NCBI GenBank assembly: GCA_947167745.1 | Contig: CAMVJE010000019.1 | Location: 1 to 24,515, forward strand | From: an uncultured Treponema sp. | GTDB lineage: Bacteria > Spirochaetota > Spirochaetia > Treponematales > Treponemataceae | Reading direction: 5' to 3' | DNA: 24,515 nt | Shown here: positions 6,081 to 14,049 of the stretch, piece after piece | Layout of the letters: every line of letters begins with the position of its first letter | Numbering within the stretch: the stretch's first letter is position 1 | Notes under the pieces: generated by a model | Told to the model about the DNA's origin: nothing | Databases searched by the model: none | What the model saw: the letters and a program-made list of their open reading frames with translations, nothing else | Position numbers and translations under genes: made by a program

Positions 6081-8099
6081 ATGAAAAAATTGAAAAATTT
6101 TACGGTTTTAACTGCAGCTTTCGGAATTCTGTTAACGAGTTTGTTGTTTTCCTGCTCAAACGGAAGTGATGGCGGAAATTCAAATAATCCAGGGTCCGAA
6201 TTAAATAATTCCGGAAGTATGACGGGAAAGCCTCAAGAGGACAATACTCCCTACACGGATGTAACTGGAAGCGTAACAACAACTCTCAAGGCTGAGAGTG
6301 ACGAGAACGCTGACATTCAGATTGTCATGTGCGGCGACTCAATCATGCGCACCTACGAAGCTGCAGATGGAGACGAGACAGGCTGGGGGCAGGTTCTTCA
6401 GTTTTATTTCGATAAAGGCGTCTATGTAAACAACACACTTTCCAACGGAGGTCGAAGTTCAAAGTCTTTCTACTACGAAAAGGGCCGCTGGGAAAATGTA
6501 AAGGCAATTCTTAAGGAAAGAAAGGCTGCTGGAAAGAAAACCTACGTCTTCATCAACTTCGGCCACAACGACCAGAAATATATTGGTAACGGCGATACAT
6601 ATATGAATTACGCTACCTACGCAAAGGAAAATCCTTCTGGCTGGGCTGAAAAAACTTACACAAAAGAAAGCAATGTCATTGATTCTTATGACCCGACCAC
6701 AAATCCTGACAACGGAACATACAAGGATTTCCTTAAAAAATACATTGATGAGACAAAGGCTCTCGGCGGAACACCAGTAATCTTCAGCCCATTTGTGCGC
6801 TGCTACAGTTCCAACGGTGTAATCAGCGATAAGGGGGCTCATATTCTTAGCGAGGCCTACACCCACACTAAAGAGAATGAAGTCACTGCCCGCGGAGACT
6901 ATCCTGCCGCTGCAAAGGAAACGGCAACAGAAAATTCTGTACCCTATGTCGATTTGACGGCCCTCTCAAAAGCCTATGTAGAAAGCGCACTTGCCCAAAA
7001 TAAGGAAAAATTCGTTTACTGGCCCAACGATACTACCCATGCTTGTACACTCGGCGCTCTTAAAATTGCTGGAATGGCTGTAAACGGTCTAAAAGATCAG
7101 ATTCCAGAACTTGCAGCTCACATGATTACCCCAGCTGCAAGAATCATGGTTCGTAACAATACAATCGATTTCGGTCGCATGTACCCTGGCAATGAGTGTA
7201 TAAAATCTTTCAAAGTCAGTGCATTCAATGCTAAAGACGGAAAGATTACTGTTACGGCACCAAAGGGTTACACTGTAAGCGATTCTGAAAACGGTACCTT
7301 CGCAAAAAGTCTTGAAATCGAAACCAATTCAAACTATATCGGAACGGAAATCTATGTAAAATTCTCTCCGTTGGCAGTGACAGACTACAACTACAATTTG
7401 CAGGTGACACACTCTTCCATCACTCCAGACTTTGGAAACAGCCCGGTTGGCTCTTTGAGCGGAAATATTCTTCTTATTGCCCTTACAGGAGCTGGAAAAC
7501 AGAAGGCTTCTGGCGGACAGGACTACACTGTTACATGGCCTATGATCGATTCTGCAAAGGCTGTTGTTTATACGGCAAATGTAGATCCTGAGGGTGTTGT
7601 TTCTCCAGCTGTTGCCACACTAGGTAGCGGACTTACAGCGTCAACGGCAAAGGCTGATGCAGTGAACAAAGTTTACCGTTCTCGCTTCTGCTCCAGCGGG
7701 ACAAAATGGCTGGCAAGCCGGGAGGCGAATACCTACATTCAGTTTGCGCTTCCTGCCTCTTCTTCAAATGTAGTGGTCAACAAAATTACGCTTAATCTTG
7801 CTTCAAGCGGAACCGGTAACATGAGATGGGATGTTCTTTATTCAACTAATGAAGACTTCTCTTCTCCAGTCACAATCATTCAGGGCGGAATGGGAACAGC
7901 AATTGATCAGGATGGAGCTACTCAGGCAAAAGCAAACGATGTCCTTACTGAGGTAAAATCGGATTCAGATATGGGTATGAGTATTGCCGGAAAAACGCTC
8001 TATGTGCGCGTCTATCCATACATGAATAAGGAAGACTCAAATCCGACAGGCCGACAGCTTATGGTCGGTGATGTTAAAATTGAAGGAATTGTTCAATAG
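6081..8099 (+). CDS. Secreted lipoprotein SGNH acetylesterase, CE12 (rhamnogalacturonan acetylesterase) type
   Basis: This 672-residue lipoprotein probably removes acetyl groups from pectin at the cell surface. The signal peptide ends in lipobox LLFSC (Cys25), then a Gly/Asn/Ser linker. The SGNH domain (about 78-345) has block I GDSIM (Ser87), GWGQ (101-104), block II NGGRSSKSF (122-130), block III FGHND (160-164, Asn163) and DTTH (Asp317, His320). GWGQ and GGRSSKSF point to CE12 rather than other GDSL families. Residues about 350-475 look like an Ig-like beta domain (IDFGRMYPG), and 480-672 are a second beta-rich domain I cannot name, perhaps for carbohydrate binding. I start at 6081, not the in-frame ATG at 6069, because that ATG overlaps the GGAGG ribosome site serving 6081. 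The divergent sugar-sensing regulator suggests induction by a plant oligosaccharide. Confidence 0.85.
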   Translation: MKKLKNFTVLTAAFGILLTSLLFSCSNGSDGGNSNNPGSELNNSGSMTGKPQEDNTPYTDVTGSVTTTLKAESDENADIQIVMCGDSIMRTYEAADGDETGWGQVLQFYFDKGVYVNNTLSNGGRSSKSFYYEKGRWENVKAILKERKAAGKKTYVFINFGHNDQKYIGNGDTYMNYATYAKENPSGWAEKTYTKESNVIDSYDPTTNPDNGTYKDFLKKYIDETKALGGTPVIFSPFVRCYSSNGVISDKGAHILSEAYTHTKENEVTARGDYPAAAKETATENSVPYVDLTALSKAYVESALAQNKEKFVYWPNDTTHACTLGALKIAGMAVNGLKDQIPELAAHMITPAARIMVRNNTIDFGRMYPGNECIKSFKVSAFNAKDGKITVTAPKGYTVSDSENGTFAKSLEIETNSNYIGTEIYVKFSPLAVTDYNYNLQVTHSSITPDFGNSPVGSLSGNILLIALTGAGKQKASGGQDYTVTWPMIDSAKAVVYTANVDPEGVVSPAVATLGSGLTASTAKADAVNKVYRSRFCSSGTKWLASREANTYIQFALPASSSNVVVNKITLNLASSGTGNMRWDVLYSTNEDFSSPVTIIQGGMGTAIDQDGATQAKANDVLTEVKSDSDMGMSIAGKTLYVRVYPYMNKEDSNPTGRQLMVGDVKIEGIVQ

Positions 8100-8130
8100 T
8101 CTTAATTTAGACAGTTGATTTATTAAAAAG

Positions 8131-8180
8131 AAAAAAGCAAGACCGATTATGAAGTAAACTTCAAAGGGCTTGCTTTTTTT
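8131..8180. terminator. Rho-independent terminator, probably bidirectional
   Basis: AAAAAAGCAAG (8131-8141) pairs with CTTGCTTTTTT (8169-8179), with an inner GAAGT/ACTTC pair. T-runs occur at the 3' end on both strands. It would stop the acetylesterase transcript from the left and the peptidase remnant from the right. Confidence 0.75.
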
Positions 8181-8192
8181 AGTTATCAGACT

Positions 8193-8761
8193 CTAGCATG
8201 ATGACAAGATATAGCTTTCCGTGTCAACTGCATGTAATGTAATGCCGGTGTCTTGCGGGTTTTCGTTCATGCCAAGAATACAGGTAGTTGAATAGTCTTT
8301 GTTGAATTCAAAGCCGTTATAAAGATATTTTACCTGAGCAGATGGCAGGTAGCTTCGGCAAGTCCTTTCATTTGATGCTGCATCATGTGCTGGAATTCGT
8401 GAACAATTGTTGTGTACATGCTTCCTGAGACAGGATTATCAAGGCTTACCGCCGAGCGGGATTGTATGTTTGAGCGGTTAAGTGCTATATTGCTGCCTTC
8501 ATCGACATAGTGAGTGTTCGCCAGATTAATGATTGTTGCAGTTGGATTCGTTTTTGCCAGATAGGCTTCTGAATTTGCCGGGAAACCAATAAGTGTAAGA
8601 GTGCTGATATCATTATTGATTTCGTAAACATTCTGGCTTTTCTTGTAGGTAATTGACTGAGGGTTGCGCGAAATCGTTGGAGGCCCGCCTGAATTGCTAC
8701 TTGAGCACGAAAAAAGCAAGGAAATTAAAAAAAAGAGACCAGTCTTGCACTGTATTTTCAT
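8193..8761 (-). pseudogene. Decayed HExxH metallopeptidase lipoprotein (possible M30-like)
   Basis: The intact reading frame, 8330-8761, gives 143 residues with a lipoprotein signal (LLFSC, Cys19) and a zinc-peptidase motif IVHEFQHMMQH (HEFQH at 121-125). It stops at 8330, soon after the motif. Just downstream another frame stays open to a TAG at 8193-8195 and reads protein-like sequence (AQVKYLYNGFEFNKDYS...), so a frameshift near 8340-8350 is likely. HEFQHM resembles M30-like surface peptidases, which are several hundred residues long, so internal deletions are also inferred. AGGAAA lies before the ATG, and the gene starts 17 bp after the DJ-1 gene, suggesting past cotranscription. It could instead be a short functional lipoprotein, but the lack of a catalytic domain around HExxH argues against this. 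Confidence 0.5.
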
Positions 8762-8778
8762 AAAATTTCCTATAGCTT

Positions 8779-9405
8779 TTATCGCTGGCAGCTACCGTCG
8801 TGAATTTCTTTTGCTGTGTCTGCTGATGTGAGTATTTCAACAAGTTTCATTGCAAACTGCTCTGCCGTTCCAGGGCCTCTTCCTGTAAGGAGATTATTGT
8901 CCAGAACGAAAGGAACATCTTTTACATGTCGTGAATTTTCTGTAAGTTCTTTGGCCTTAAGAGAGCTTCCGCAATATTCAGCGAGGTTTTCTTCCATACC
9001 GGGATAACAAGTCCACTTTCTGTTTTCTAGGATTCCTGTCTGTGCAAGAACTACGGCTGGTGAAGCACATAAAGCCGTTACGAGCTTACCTTTTCGGTCC
9101 ATTTTGGTGATAAGCTGGAAAAGGTACTGGTTGGCAGCGAGATTTTTTGCACCGGGCATTCCTCCGGGGAGGTAGATTGCGTCCGGTTCTTTTCCTTCCA
9201 TGAGATCAATGAAGTCTCTGAGCGTATTGTCTGCAATAACGGTAATTCCATGACTGCCTACGACGACGATTTCATTTTTAGTTGAATTCTCTGGCGGAAC
9301 TGCCACAAGACTGACAGAAACATTTGCTCGTCTGAGATAATCAACGACTGTAAAGGCTTCAATTTCTTCAAAACCAGGTGCGATAAAAACTGCTACTTTT
9401 GCCAT
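8779..9405 (-). CDS. DJ-1/PfpI family protein (YajL/ThiJ-like)
   Basis: This 208-residue cytoplasmic protein belongs to the DJ-1/PfpI superfamily, whose members act in oxidative or carbonyl stress defence; the exact reaction is disputed. The nucleophile elbow is ALCASPAV with Cys113. The partner acid is in GFEEIEA (Glu16, aligning with Glu18 of DJ-1). LPGGMPGA (79-86), TCYPG and LLTGRGPGTAEQFA near the end are characteristic of the DJ-1 branch rather than PfpI proteases. An AAGAGG ribosome site precedes the ATG. It is divergent from the signalling operon, with 86 bp between start codons, and is followed by the peptidase remnant. Confidence 0.9.
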   Translation of the reverse strand: MAKVAVFIAPGFEEIEAFTVVDYLRRANVSVSLVAVPPENSTKNEIVVVGSHGITVIADNTLRDFIDLMEGKEPDAIYLPGGMPGAKNLAANQYLFQLITKMDRKGKLVTALCASPAVVLAQTGILENRKWTCYPGMEENLAEYCGSSLKAKELTENSRHVKDVPFVLDNNLLTGRGPGTAEQFAMKLVEILTSADTAKEIHDGSCQR

Positions 9406-9491
9406 ATAAACCTCTTGCCATAATTATACATCATTTTAAGTTCTTTTTGAAGATTTTGTGGATTACATTCATTGAAAACATAGGTGGTATA

Positions 9492-10754
9492 ATGTATTAT
9501 ATAAGCGTCATGAAAAGTGTTCTGATTGTTGATGCACCGCCAATGCTTCGCGAGTTTTTAACTGAAAAGTTTTCAGCTGAAAATGTTGCTGTCGAGACTG
9601 CGGACGGTCAGCGTGATGCTTTGCCTAAATTTCTGTCGATTCTCCCGGATCTTGTTATCATCAATATTGAGCACTCTGTTTCCGATATCATCGATTTTCT
9701 AGAAAAAAAACGGTCTGACCCTAACGGCAAAAAAATTCCTATAATCATGTCAGGCCCCATGATTGAGCACTACGAAGTTTCTGATTTAGTTCAATACGGT
9801 GTTATTAAATATTTTACCAAGCCCATTAAATTCGATCTTTTCTTCGAGGCTGTTGGAAGAGTCCTGCATTCTGCTTTTTCAATTGATACAACTCCATGCG
9901 TTCTTGACATGCATCTTAATCATCAGATTATCTTCATTGAAATTGCGATGGGGCTTAACCGCGAAAAAATCACTCTTCTTAAATATAAAATAACCGAGCT
10001 TATCGAAAACAATAATCTCGCCTTGCCAAAAGTTATTCTCATGATGTCCAGTCTGAGCCTGACCTATGTTGATGGTCTAAATCTTGAGCTTCTTCTTGAG
10101 AATATTACTGCTGACAGGCGCATTATAAGGCGAAATATCAAGATTCTTTCTTTTGATCCTTTCGTATCAGATTTTATTGAAGGCCATCCTAATTATGAAG
10201 GGATTCAGGTTGTTCAAAGTCTTTCTTCAGTCTTAAATTCCCTCGTTGAAGGCGACGCAACAACTAATGTACAGGATGTAATTTCCGACAAAATCCTTTC
10301 AATATCATCAGAGGGAAGCGACACCTCTCTTGCAATCAGATTCTATGCAGACACAGGTACTGTAAGCGAAAATGAGGAACTTACAACAGGCCGCGTAAAA
10401 ATAGCCATAATTGATACAGACCCTGCCGTTATAAAATTCCTTAAAACAACAGCCGAGGCTTTAGGCGAAGTCACTGTTTTTACAAATGGAGCTGATTTTA
10501 TCAAAACTGTCCAGCCGGGCATGTTCAATCTTGCTTTTTCAGGAATGTACATGCCGGAACTTACAGGACTTGATATATTAAAGACTCTTATTGAACGTCG
10601 GATAAATCTTCCTGTTATTATTTATTCAAGCCTTGTTCAGAAAGAATTTATCATGCAGGCGCTAAAACTTGGGGCTGCAAGTTATCTGACCAAACCTCAG
10701 GCACCTGAGGTCATTGTTCAAAAAGCAATTGAAGTTATAAATGCAAAGCGCTAG
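9492..10754 (+). CDS. Double pseudo-receiver protein with STAS-like middle domain
   Basis: The 420-residue soluble protein has a receiver-like fold at about 7-120 and another at 302-418. In both the phospho-acceptor position is not Asp: DLVIINIE has Asn58, and NLAFSGMYMPELTG has Gly351. The conserved lysines remain (FTKP Lys110; LTKP Lys401), as do Ser87 and Ser379 of strand 4. The middle (about 140-255; VILMMSSLSLTYVDGLNL) resembles a STAS domain, but I am not certain. I infer a scaffold or partner-switch role rather than a classical response regulator. The ATG at 9492 has AGGTGG just upstream; the frame extends back to 9399 without support, and the ATG at 9510 is an alternative. A TATAAT at 9488-9493 conflicts with the 9492 start. 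It overlaps the kinase gene by 14 bp. Confidence 0.8.
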   Translation: MYYISVMKSVLIVDAPPMLREFLTEKFSAENVAVETADGQRDALPKFLSILPDLVIINIEHSVSDIIDFLEKKRSDPNGKKIPIIMSGPMIEHYEVSDLVQYGVIKYFTKPIKFDLFFEAVGRVLHSAFSIDTTPCVLDMHLNHQIIFIEIAMGLNREKITLLKYKITELIENNNLALPKVILMMSSLSLTYVDGLNLELLLENITADRRIIRRNIKILSFDPFVSDFIEGHPNYEGIQVVQSLSSVLNSLVEGDATTNVQDVISDKILSISSEGSDTSLAIRFYADTGTVSENEELTTGRVKIAIIDTDPAVIKFLKTTAEALGEVTVFTNGADFIKTVQPGMFNLAFSGMYMPELTGLDILKTLIERRINLPVIIYSSLVQKEFIMQALKLGAASYLTKPQAPEVIVQKAIEVINAKR

Positions 10755-12450
10755 TTCAGAACTTAATGATACTACCCGTTTTCTTGCAAATACTCTTCAT
10801 GAAATTCGAACACCGATTCAAACTATAATCGGTGCAACAGAGTTAATTCAGGGAACGGATTTGGATAAAGAGCAGAGAGAATATATCCGCCAGATTTTGT
10901 TCAGCGCGGAAGGCCTCCTTGAACTTGCCAATAATATTCTGGATTTTGCAAAAATCAGCCAGAGTGACTTAAAACTTGAGAATATTCCTTTTGACATCAC
11001 ATATGTTACGGAGCATGTTGTCGATTCTGAGAGCGTAAAAGCCTTTAACAAGGGCGTAGAACTGGTTCTGGATATTTCTCCATCCGTACCTGCAATGGTT
11101 ACAGGGGATTCCATGCGAATCAGGCAGATAATGCTCAATTTAATCAGCAATGCGGTAAAATTCACTCAGGAAGGGCATATTCATGTCCAGCTCGACTATA
11201 ATAAAAAAGACGGAATTACATTTTCTGTAACAGACACGGGAATTGGTATCAGCGCCGACAAACAGGAAAAGCTTTTCACTGATTATTTTCAGGCTGACAT
11301 TTCAACTTTCCGTCTCTTTGGCGGTACGGGGCTGGGACTGTCTATCAGTAAAAACCTCGTAAGCATAATGAAAGGAAAAATCGGAGTTCGTTCAAATAAG
11401 GGCGGTGGCTCAGAGTTCTGGTTTTCACTGCCTCTTTCCGTGGCAATTACTTCTACCCCAAAAATTCAGTTCAGCATAAATCCTAAAGAACAGAGAATTT
11501 TAATCGTGGACGATAACGAGCTGGCTGCTTCCAGTCTCCGAAAAAAATTGGCAAATCTTGGCTTCACCGATGTAGAACTTTGTATTGATTCAAAAAATGC
11601 CCTGAATTTGCTTGAAAAAGCAGAAGAAGAGGGTCGGCCATTTAAAATCGCTTTTATCGATATGGTCATGGATACAGGAATCGATGGCTGGCATTTAGCT
11701 TTTGACATTAAGCAGAGTAAAAAAATCACTTCATCTTTGTATCTTCTGGTACCGGAAGGTCAGATGCATGAAGATGCAAAAATGAAATGTCTTGATTTGT
11801 ACAAAGGATATCTTTATAAGCCGATTAAAAAGAATATGCTGGCCTCCCTGCTGTCAGAAGAGTTTTACAATATTGAGCAACTTGAACTGGCGGATAAAGA
11901 CGAAGAAATCGAACTTGAAGAACTTGTTCCCCTCGCTCCCGAAGAAGAAGTAAAAGTTTCAAAAAATGTTGGTGAAGGTCTCAAAATCCTTGTTGCAGAA
12001 GATCACCCAATGAACCGTAAGCTTCTGGAGACATTCCTTAAAAAACTTGGTGCCGAAGTCTATCTTGCCGAGAACGGTGAAAAGGCCCTGGAAATTATCA
12101 AAAATACGCCTGAAATCTGTATGATTTTCATGGATATTTACATGCCTGAAAAGAATGGAATTGAAGCTACTAAAGAGCTCCGTGCAATGCATTACAATGA
12201 GATTATAATTGCCTGCACGGCCAATAACGATACTAATGATTTCAACGAATACAAGCGTAGTGGCATTAATGATATTCTCGTAAAACCATTTAAACACGAC
12301 ACCTTGCGCGCTATGCTCGAAAAATGGAAGACCGTTTTGCAGACACTGTCTGTGGAGCAGATAAATCTTATCAGCGGCGGTTCCTTCCTTGATGAAGAAA
12401 ATAATGATTCAGAAGTGAAATCCTACATTAGAGGAGATAAAAATGACTGA
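10741..12450 (+). CDS. Sensorless hybrid histidine kinase with two receiver domains
   Basis: The 569-residue soluble protein starts almost directly with the HisKA domain: NTLHEIRTP, His20. The ATPase domain shows N-box NLISNAVKFT (Asn137), G1 DTGIGIS (165-171) and G2 GGTGLGLS (194-201). Receiver 1 (about 252-370) has IVDDN, phospho-Asp307 in FIDMVM and Lys360. Receiver 2 (about 414-530) has VAEDHP, Asp465 in FMDIYMPE and KPF Lys515. An acidic linker (383-405) joins them. No transmembrane, PAS or GAF segment is present, so input must come from partners, most likely the pseudo-receiver protein whose gene overlaps it. The ribosome site is weak, consistent with translational coupling. The upstream gene may be a detached N-terminal part of the same hybrid protein. 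Confidence 0.92.
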   Translation: MQSASSELNDTTRFLANTLHEIRTPIQTIIGATELIQGTDLDKEQREYIRQILFSAEGLLELANNILDFAKISQSDLKLENIPFDITYVTEHVVDSESVKAFNKGVELVLDISPSVPAMVTGDSMRIRQIMLNLISNAVKFTQEGHIHVQLDYNKKDGITFSVTDTGIGISADKQEKLFTDYFQADISTFRLFGGTGLGLSISKNLVSIMKGKIGVRSNKGGGSEFWFSLPLSVAITSTPKIQFSINPKEQRILIVDDNELAASSLRKKLANLGFTDVELCIDSKNALNLLEKAEEEGRPFKIAFIDMVMDTGIDGWHLAFDIKQSKKITSSLYLLVPEGQMHEDAKMKCLDLYKGYLYKPIKKNMLASLLSEEFYNIEQLELADKDEEIELEELVPLAPEEEVKVSKNVGEGLKILVAEDHPMNRKLLETFLKKLGAEVYLAENGEKALEIIKNTPEICMIFMDIYMPEKNGIEATKELRAMHYNEIIIACTANNDTNDFNEYKRSGINDILVKPFKHDTLRAMLEKWKTVLQTLSVEQINLISGGSFLDEENNDSEVKSYIRGDKND

Positions 12451-13297
12451 AACTCCCTTCGTAAAATCAAATCTTCACACTCATTCAACATATTGCGATG
12501 GGAAAAGCACTCTTGAAGAAAATGTGATTTCCGCAATCCAAAAGGGAATTTCTGTCCTTGGCTTTACAAGCCACAGTATGTATCCTTTTTGGACTGAAAC
12601 CTACATGCAACCGGAAGATTTTTCTTCCTATTGTCAGGAAATCGACTCCCTTCAAAAAAAATATGCCGGTAGAATCACTATACGGCTTGCCTTTGAGGCT
12701 GATTTTATCCCAGGTATCACTCTTCCACGAATGGAAAACTATTCAGACTTTAAGCCTGACTATCTTATAGCTTCAATTCATTTTATTTTTCAGCGGGAAG
12801 GTCTGATTGCTGTTGATCATAAACCTGAGATTTTGAAAAATGGTGCCGAAAAATTTTACAAGGGAAACATGAAGGAACTTATTTCTGACTATTTTGCGCT
12901 TCAAAAGGAGATGCTGGAGAGAGGGGACTTTGCTTTGCTCGGCCATCCTGATCTGGTCAGAAAGTTCAATGAAAAAAATCCCTTCTTTAGTGAGAATGAG
13001 GCCTGGTACAAAAATGAACTGAAAGAAATTACCAGGGCTCTGGCAAAAAAAGAAATAGCCACAGAAATCAATACAGGTGCAATTTCACGGGGCTATCTTA
13101 CAAAACCTTATCCGAGTCTGTATTTTCTTGAGCTTTTGCATGAAGCCGGAGTGCCGGTAGCAATTACAGCCGATGCTCACAGTTCTGAAAATCTTGACTG
13201 TGCCTTTTCACAAGCTCTTCAGCTTGCAAAAAAAGCCGGTTATAACGAAATCATTTACGATATCGATAGAACCGGCTATAAATTCTGCAGAATTTAA
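12443..13297 (+). CDS. PHP-domain phosphoesterase, histidinol-phosphatase family
   Basis: The 284-residue product has the PHP metal-site set: HTHSTYCDG (His12, His14, Asp19), FTSHS (His44), FEADF (Glu85), SIHF (His113), GHPD (His168, Asp170) and ADAH (Asp244, His246). Known HisJ/HisK-type enzymes of this length dephosphorylate L-histidinol phosphate. No other his gene is near, and the ATG lies inside the kinase gene (8-bp overlap, ATGACTGA) behind a strong GAGGAG ribosome site. The context therefore ties it to the phosphorelay operon. It could be an isolated histidine-synthesis gene or a phosphatase acting in the signalling pathway; the sequence does not decide. Its stop lies 3 bp from the convergent dksA-like stop. 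Confidence 0.85.
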   Translation: MTETPFVKSNLHTHSTYCDGKSTLEENVISAIQKGISVLGFTSHSMYPFWTETYMQPEDFSSYCQEIDSLQKKYAGRITIRLAFEADFIPGITLPRMENYSDFKPDYLIASIHFIFQREGLIAVDHKPEILKNGAEKFYKGNMKELISDYFALQKEMLERGDFALLGHPDLVRKFNEKNPFFSENEAWYKNELKEITRALAKKEIATEINTGAISRGYLTKPYPSLYFLELLHEAGVPVAITADAHSSENLDCAFSQALQLAKKAGYNEIIYDIDRTGYKFCRI

Positions 13298-13300
13298 AAA

Positions 13301-13657
13301 TTAGCGATTTCGGCGTTCATCCTCGCTCTTACATGCAATGCACATAAATGCGTAAGGAATAGCTTCAAGGCGTTCGAGAGGAATTTCTTTGTGGCATTTT
13401 AAACAGATGCCGTATTTTCCCTGCTTGATTCGCTCCAAGGCATTGTTAATCATTGTGAGGCGGTTTGAATCTTCCCTGCCCAATGATTCCAAAAGCTGGC
13501 CGTCAATTACATCAGAAGCAATGTCTACCTCATCACCAGGTTCGCCACCTTCGACAATCTTTTTATATTCAGAATGCTGATCAGCCAAAGATTTTAAGAT
13601 TTGTTCGCGCTGTGCAATCAGCGCAGTCTGCATTTTGTCAATGAATGCTTGTTCCAT
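13301..13657 (-). CDS. DksA/TraR-family zinc-finger transcription factor
   Basis: The 118-residue product has an N-terminal coiled-coil hairpin (about 8-78) and a C-terminal four-cysteine zinc finger: CLKC (Cys85, Cys88) and CIAC (Cys106, Cys109). DksA-type proteins enter the RNA polymerase secondary channel and tune transcription, often with ppGpp. I chose ATG 13657 because GGGAG lies 8 bases upstream. The ATG at 13672, five codons earlier, has no ribosome site and contributes that GGGAG. It is divergent from infA across about 90 bp. The acidic stretch GEPGDEVD (38-45) is typical of the short spirochaete and Firmicute relatives. Confidence 0.9.
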   Translation of the reverse strand: MEQAFIDKMQTALIAQREQILKSLADQHSEYKKIVEGGEPGDEVDIASDVIDGQLLESLGREDSNRLTMINNALERIKQGKYGICLKCHKEIPLERLEAIPYAFMCIACKSEDERRNR

Positions 13658-13746
13658 GTCCCTTTCTCCCATGTTGCAATTTTTTCGTTATTAGATAATA
13701 ATAAGGGAGAAATCTTGAAAAGACAAGTAAAATTTTTGGAGGAATC

Positions 13747-13968
13747 GTGGCTAAAGAAGAAGCGATTGAAGTTGAAGGCATTGTAAAGGAAGCTCTGCCC
13801 AACACCCAGTTCCGCGTTGAACTTAAAAATGGCGGACATGTTGTTATGGCGCATTTGTCAGGCAAAATGCGAAAGCACTATATCAAAATCGTACCTGGCG
13901 ACAGTGTAAAAGTAGCCTTGTCACCCTACGACCTGAACCGCGGTCGTATCATTTTCCGTGAACGATAA
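13747..13968 (+). CDS. infA: Translation initiation factor IF-1
   Basis: The 73-residue S1-like OB-fold protein binds the 30S A site during initiation. It matches the family nearly end to end: [42 protein letters not shown] and [10 protein letters not shown]. Translation starts at GTG, with TTGGAGGAATC directly upstream as a strong ribosome site, so no longer ATG start is needed. It stands alone rather than in the usual ribosomal-protein cluster, divergent from the dksA-like gene and convergent with a J-domain gene. A possible promoter is TTGCAA (13674-13679) with TAATAA after 16 bases, which is weak. Confidence 0.97.
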   Translation: MAKEEAIEVEGIVKEALPNTQFRVELKNGGHVVMAHLSGKMRKHYIKIVPGDSVKVALSPYDLNRGRIIFRER

Positions 13969-13976
13969 TTGCAGGC

Positions 13977-14037
13977 ACTGATTTCACGAATTGGCACCAG
14001 TTTAATTATAAGTGCTTTTAATTCGTGAAAATTAGTG
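13977..14037. repeat. Imperfect inverted repeat between convergent infA and the J-protein gene
   Basis: TTTCACGAATT (13982-13992) and AATTCGTGAAA (14020-14030) are perfect 11-bp arms. The similarity extends outward as CACTGATTT and AAATTAGTG with one mismatch and one gap. It could act as a bidirectional terminator for the two convergent genes, though there is no clean T-run. Its design resembles the other repeat remnants at gene borders here. Confidence 0.5.
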
Positions 14038-14049
14038 TGATTTGCATTT

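Noticed and set aside
10735..10760. Programmed ribosomal frameshift joining the receiver and kinase genes
   Set aside because: No slippery heptamer or following stem is evident at the overlap; ordinary coupled starts or gene fission explain it better.
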